Below, piece after piece: positions 63,736-64,000 of a stretch of DNA of 64,000 bases. Each line of letters starts with the position of its first letter. The stretch's first letter is position 1. The stretch is taken from NCBI GenBank assembly GCA_002471375.1, contig DKPV01000025.1, positions 122,899 to 186,898 on the forward strand, read 5' to 3'. Source of the DNA: Flavobacteriales bacterium UBA7325. Lineage in GTDB: Bacteria; Bacteroidota; Bacteroidia; Flavobacteriales_D; Crocinitomicaceae. Below the pieces are notes generated by a model. That model saw only the letters and a list, made by a program, of their open reading frames with translations. It did no database searches and had not been told where the DNA came from. Made by a program: the position numbers and the translations under genes.

Positions 63736-63785
63736 TTGTTTAGCTTTTACGCTATAAACTTAAACAAAACATTTAGAAGAATCAA
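63736..63785 (-). promoter_or_regulatory. Promoter and candidate operator of the photolyase cluster
   Basis: On the minus strand TTG (63785-63783), 20 bp, then TAAGTTTA (63762-63755), 7 of 8 matches to TANNTTTG. TTGTTTA (63767-63761) and TAAACAA (63742-63736) form a perfect 7-bp inverted repeat that spans from the -7 box to the start codon region, a typical repressor position. Confidence 0.5.
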
Positions 63786-64000
63786 TTATTAAGCTCTGTA
63801 ATTGAATAATTGGGCTGAAAAGTACTTTGAAACAACGATTATTTCATTGCAAAAGGTTCACTTATTATGGAAGATCTTTCCTTGTCTAAATCACGATAAC
63901 GATATTCATATTTTACGAATACACTTTAGCGATTCAATAAATCCAATGAGCTTGACAATTGAAACAGCCATAAATTTATAAAACAAAAAAGCACTAAACC
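63786..64000. other. Window end without recognised gene
   Basis: About 215 bases upstream of the photolyase-cluster promoter. No open frame of any size and no clear hairpin. The last 20 bases, on the minus strand, read GTGC then a T-run, possibly the second half of a terminator for a gene beyond the window. Confidence 0.3.

Noticed and set aside
1..64000. CRISPR arrays, tRNA or rRNA genes
   Set aside because: No evenly spaced repeats or recognisable tRNA/rRNA sequence was noticed on either strand; a dedicated tRNA scan was not possible here.

Overview
The window reads as chromosomal DNA of a member of the Bacteroidota, most likely a marine Flavobacteriales-type bacterium (inference). Support comes from group-typical families: type-III glutamine synthetase, type-B L31, a DUF4494 protein, a START-like protein, TonB-dependent receptors with carboxypeptidase-regulatory-like N-termini, a type IX secretion (T9SS) sorting domain, OmpA proteins with a vicinal-cysteine motif, and TANNTTTG -7 boxes with TTG about 19-21 bp upstream. 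No rRNA, tRNA, transposase, phage gene or CRISPR array was seen.

Layout. 1-9.5 kb: an edge-cut WG-repeat protein, rpmE2, a beta-helix lipoprotein, an OB-fold-like protein, a bestrophin-family gene broken by one in-frame stop, a PQQ-propeller protein, a GT-C-like membrane protein and a small lipoprotein. 9.6-24.4 kb: a Cys-rich lipoprotein, a methyltransferase, then an apparent operon lptF/G - two glycosyltransferases - ribBA - lolD-like - TIGR02757, a third glycosyltransferase, a BatA/VWA protein, a metal-site-less dihydroorotase-like protein, a methyltransferase and a pseudouridine synthase. 24.4-43.5 kb: a MarR/TonB-receptor pair, glnN, M16 peptidases, pdxH, DUF4494, an active/inactive M16 pair, tandem OmpA proteins, a NarL-type two-component system next to a Bacteroidota-specific small protein, an unannotated 33-codon unit with its own promoter and terminator, and a TlpA-like thioredoxin. 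43.5-47 kb: carbamoyltransferase - DUF5989 - SxtJ - SGNH operon.

47.2-52.3 kb is the most disturbed part. A doxX-like gene stops abruptly exactly where a 101-codon 5' piece of hisG begins in the opposite direction. Behind it lie a his leader peptide (itself broken by a stop), an attenuator, a T9SS-exported esterase-like protein and a TonB receptor. On the far side sits only the C-terminal piece of an alpha/beta hydrolase. This looks like a DNA block put between two neighbouring genes by illegitimate recombination, or a chimeric assembly. After it come a DUF2141 - SDR - steroid-5-alpha-reductase-like operon and a decayed lipoprotein gene.

55.4-63.7 kb is one long leftward cluster: TetR-like regulator, ABC1/UbiB kinase, TIGR03643, a photolyase homologue with its FAD domain first, a class-I-like photolyase/cryptochrome, DUF2256, a photolyase-related (PF04244) protein without the usual Fe-S cysteines, an unknown protein and an FAD amine-oxidase-like oxidoreductase. 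The overlapping genes and single upstream promoter/operator suggest one regulated flavin/light or DNA-repair system whose accessory proteins have no firm function. It is the best candidate here for an incompletely described system.
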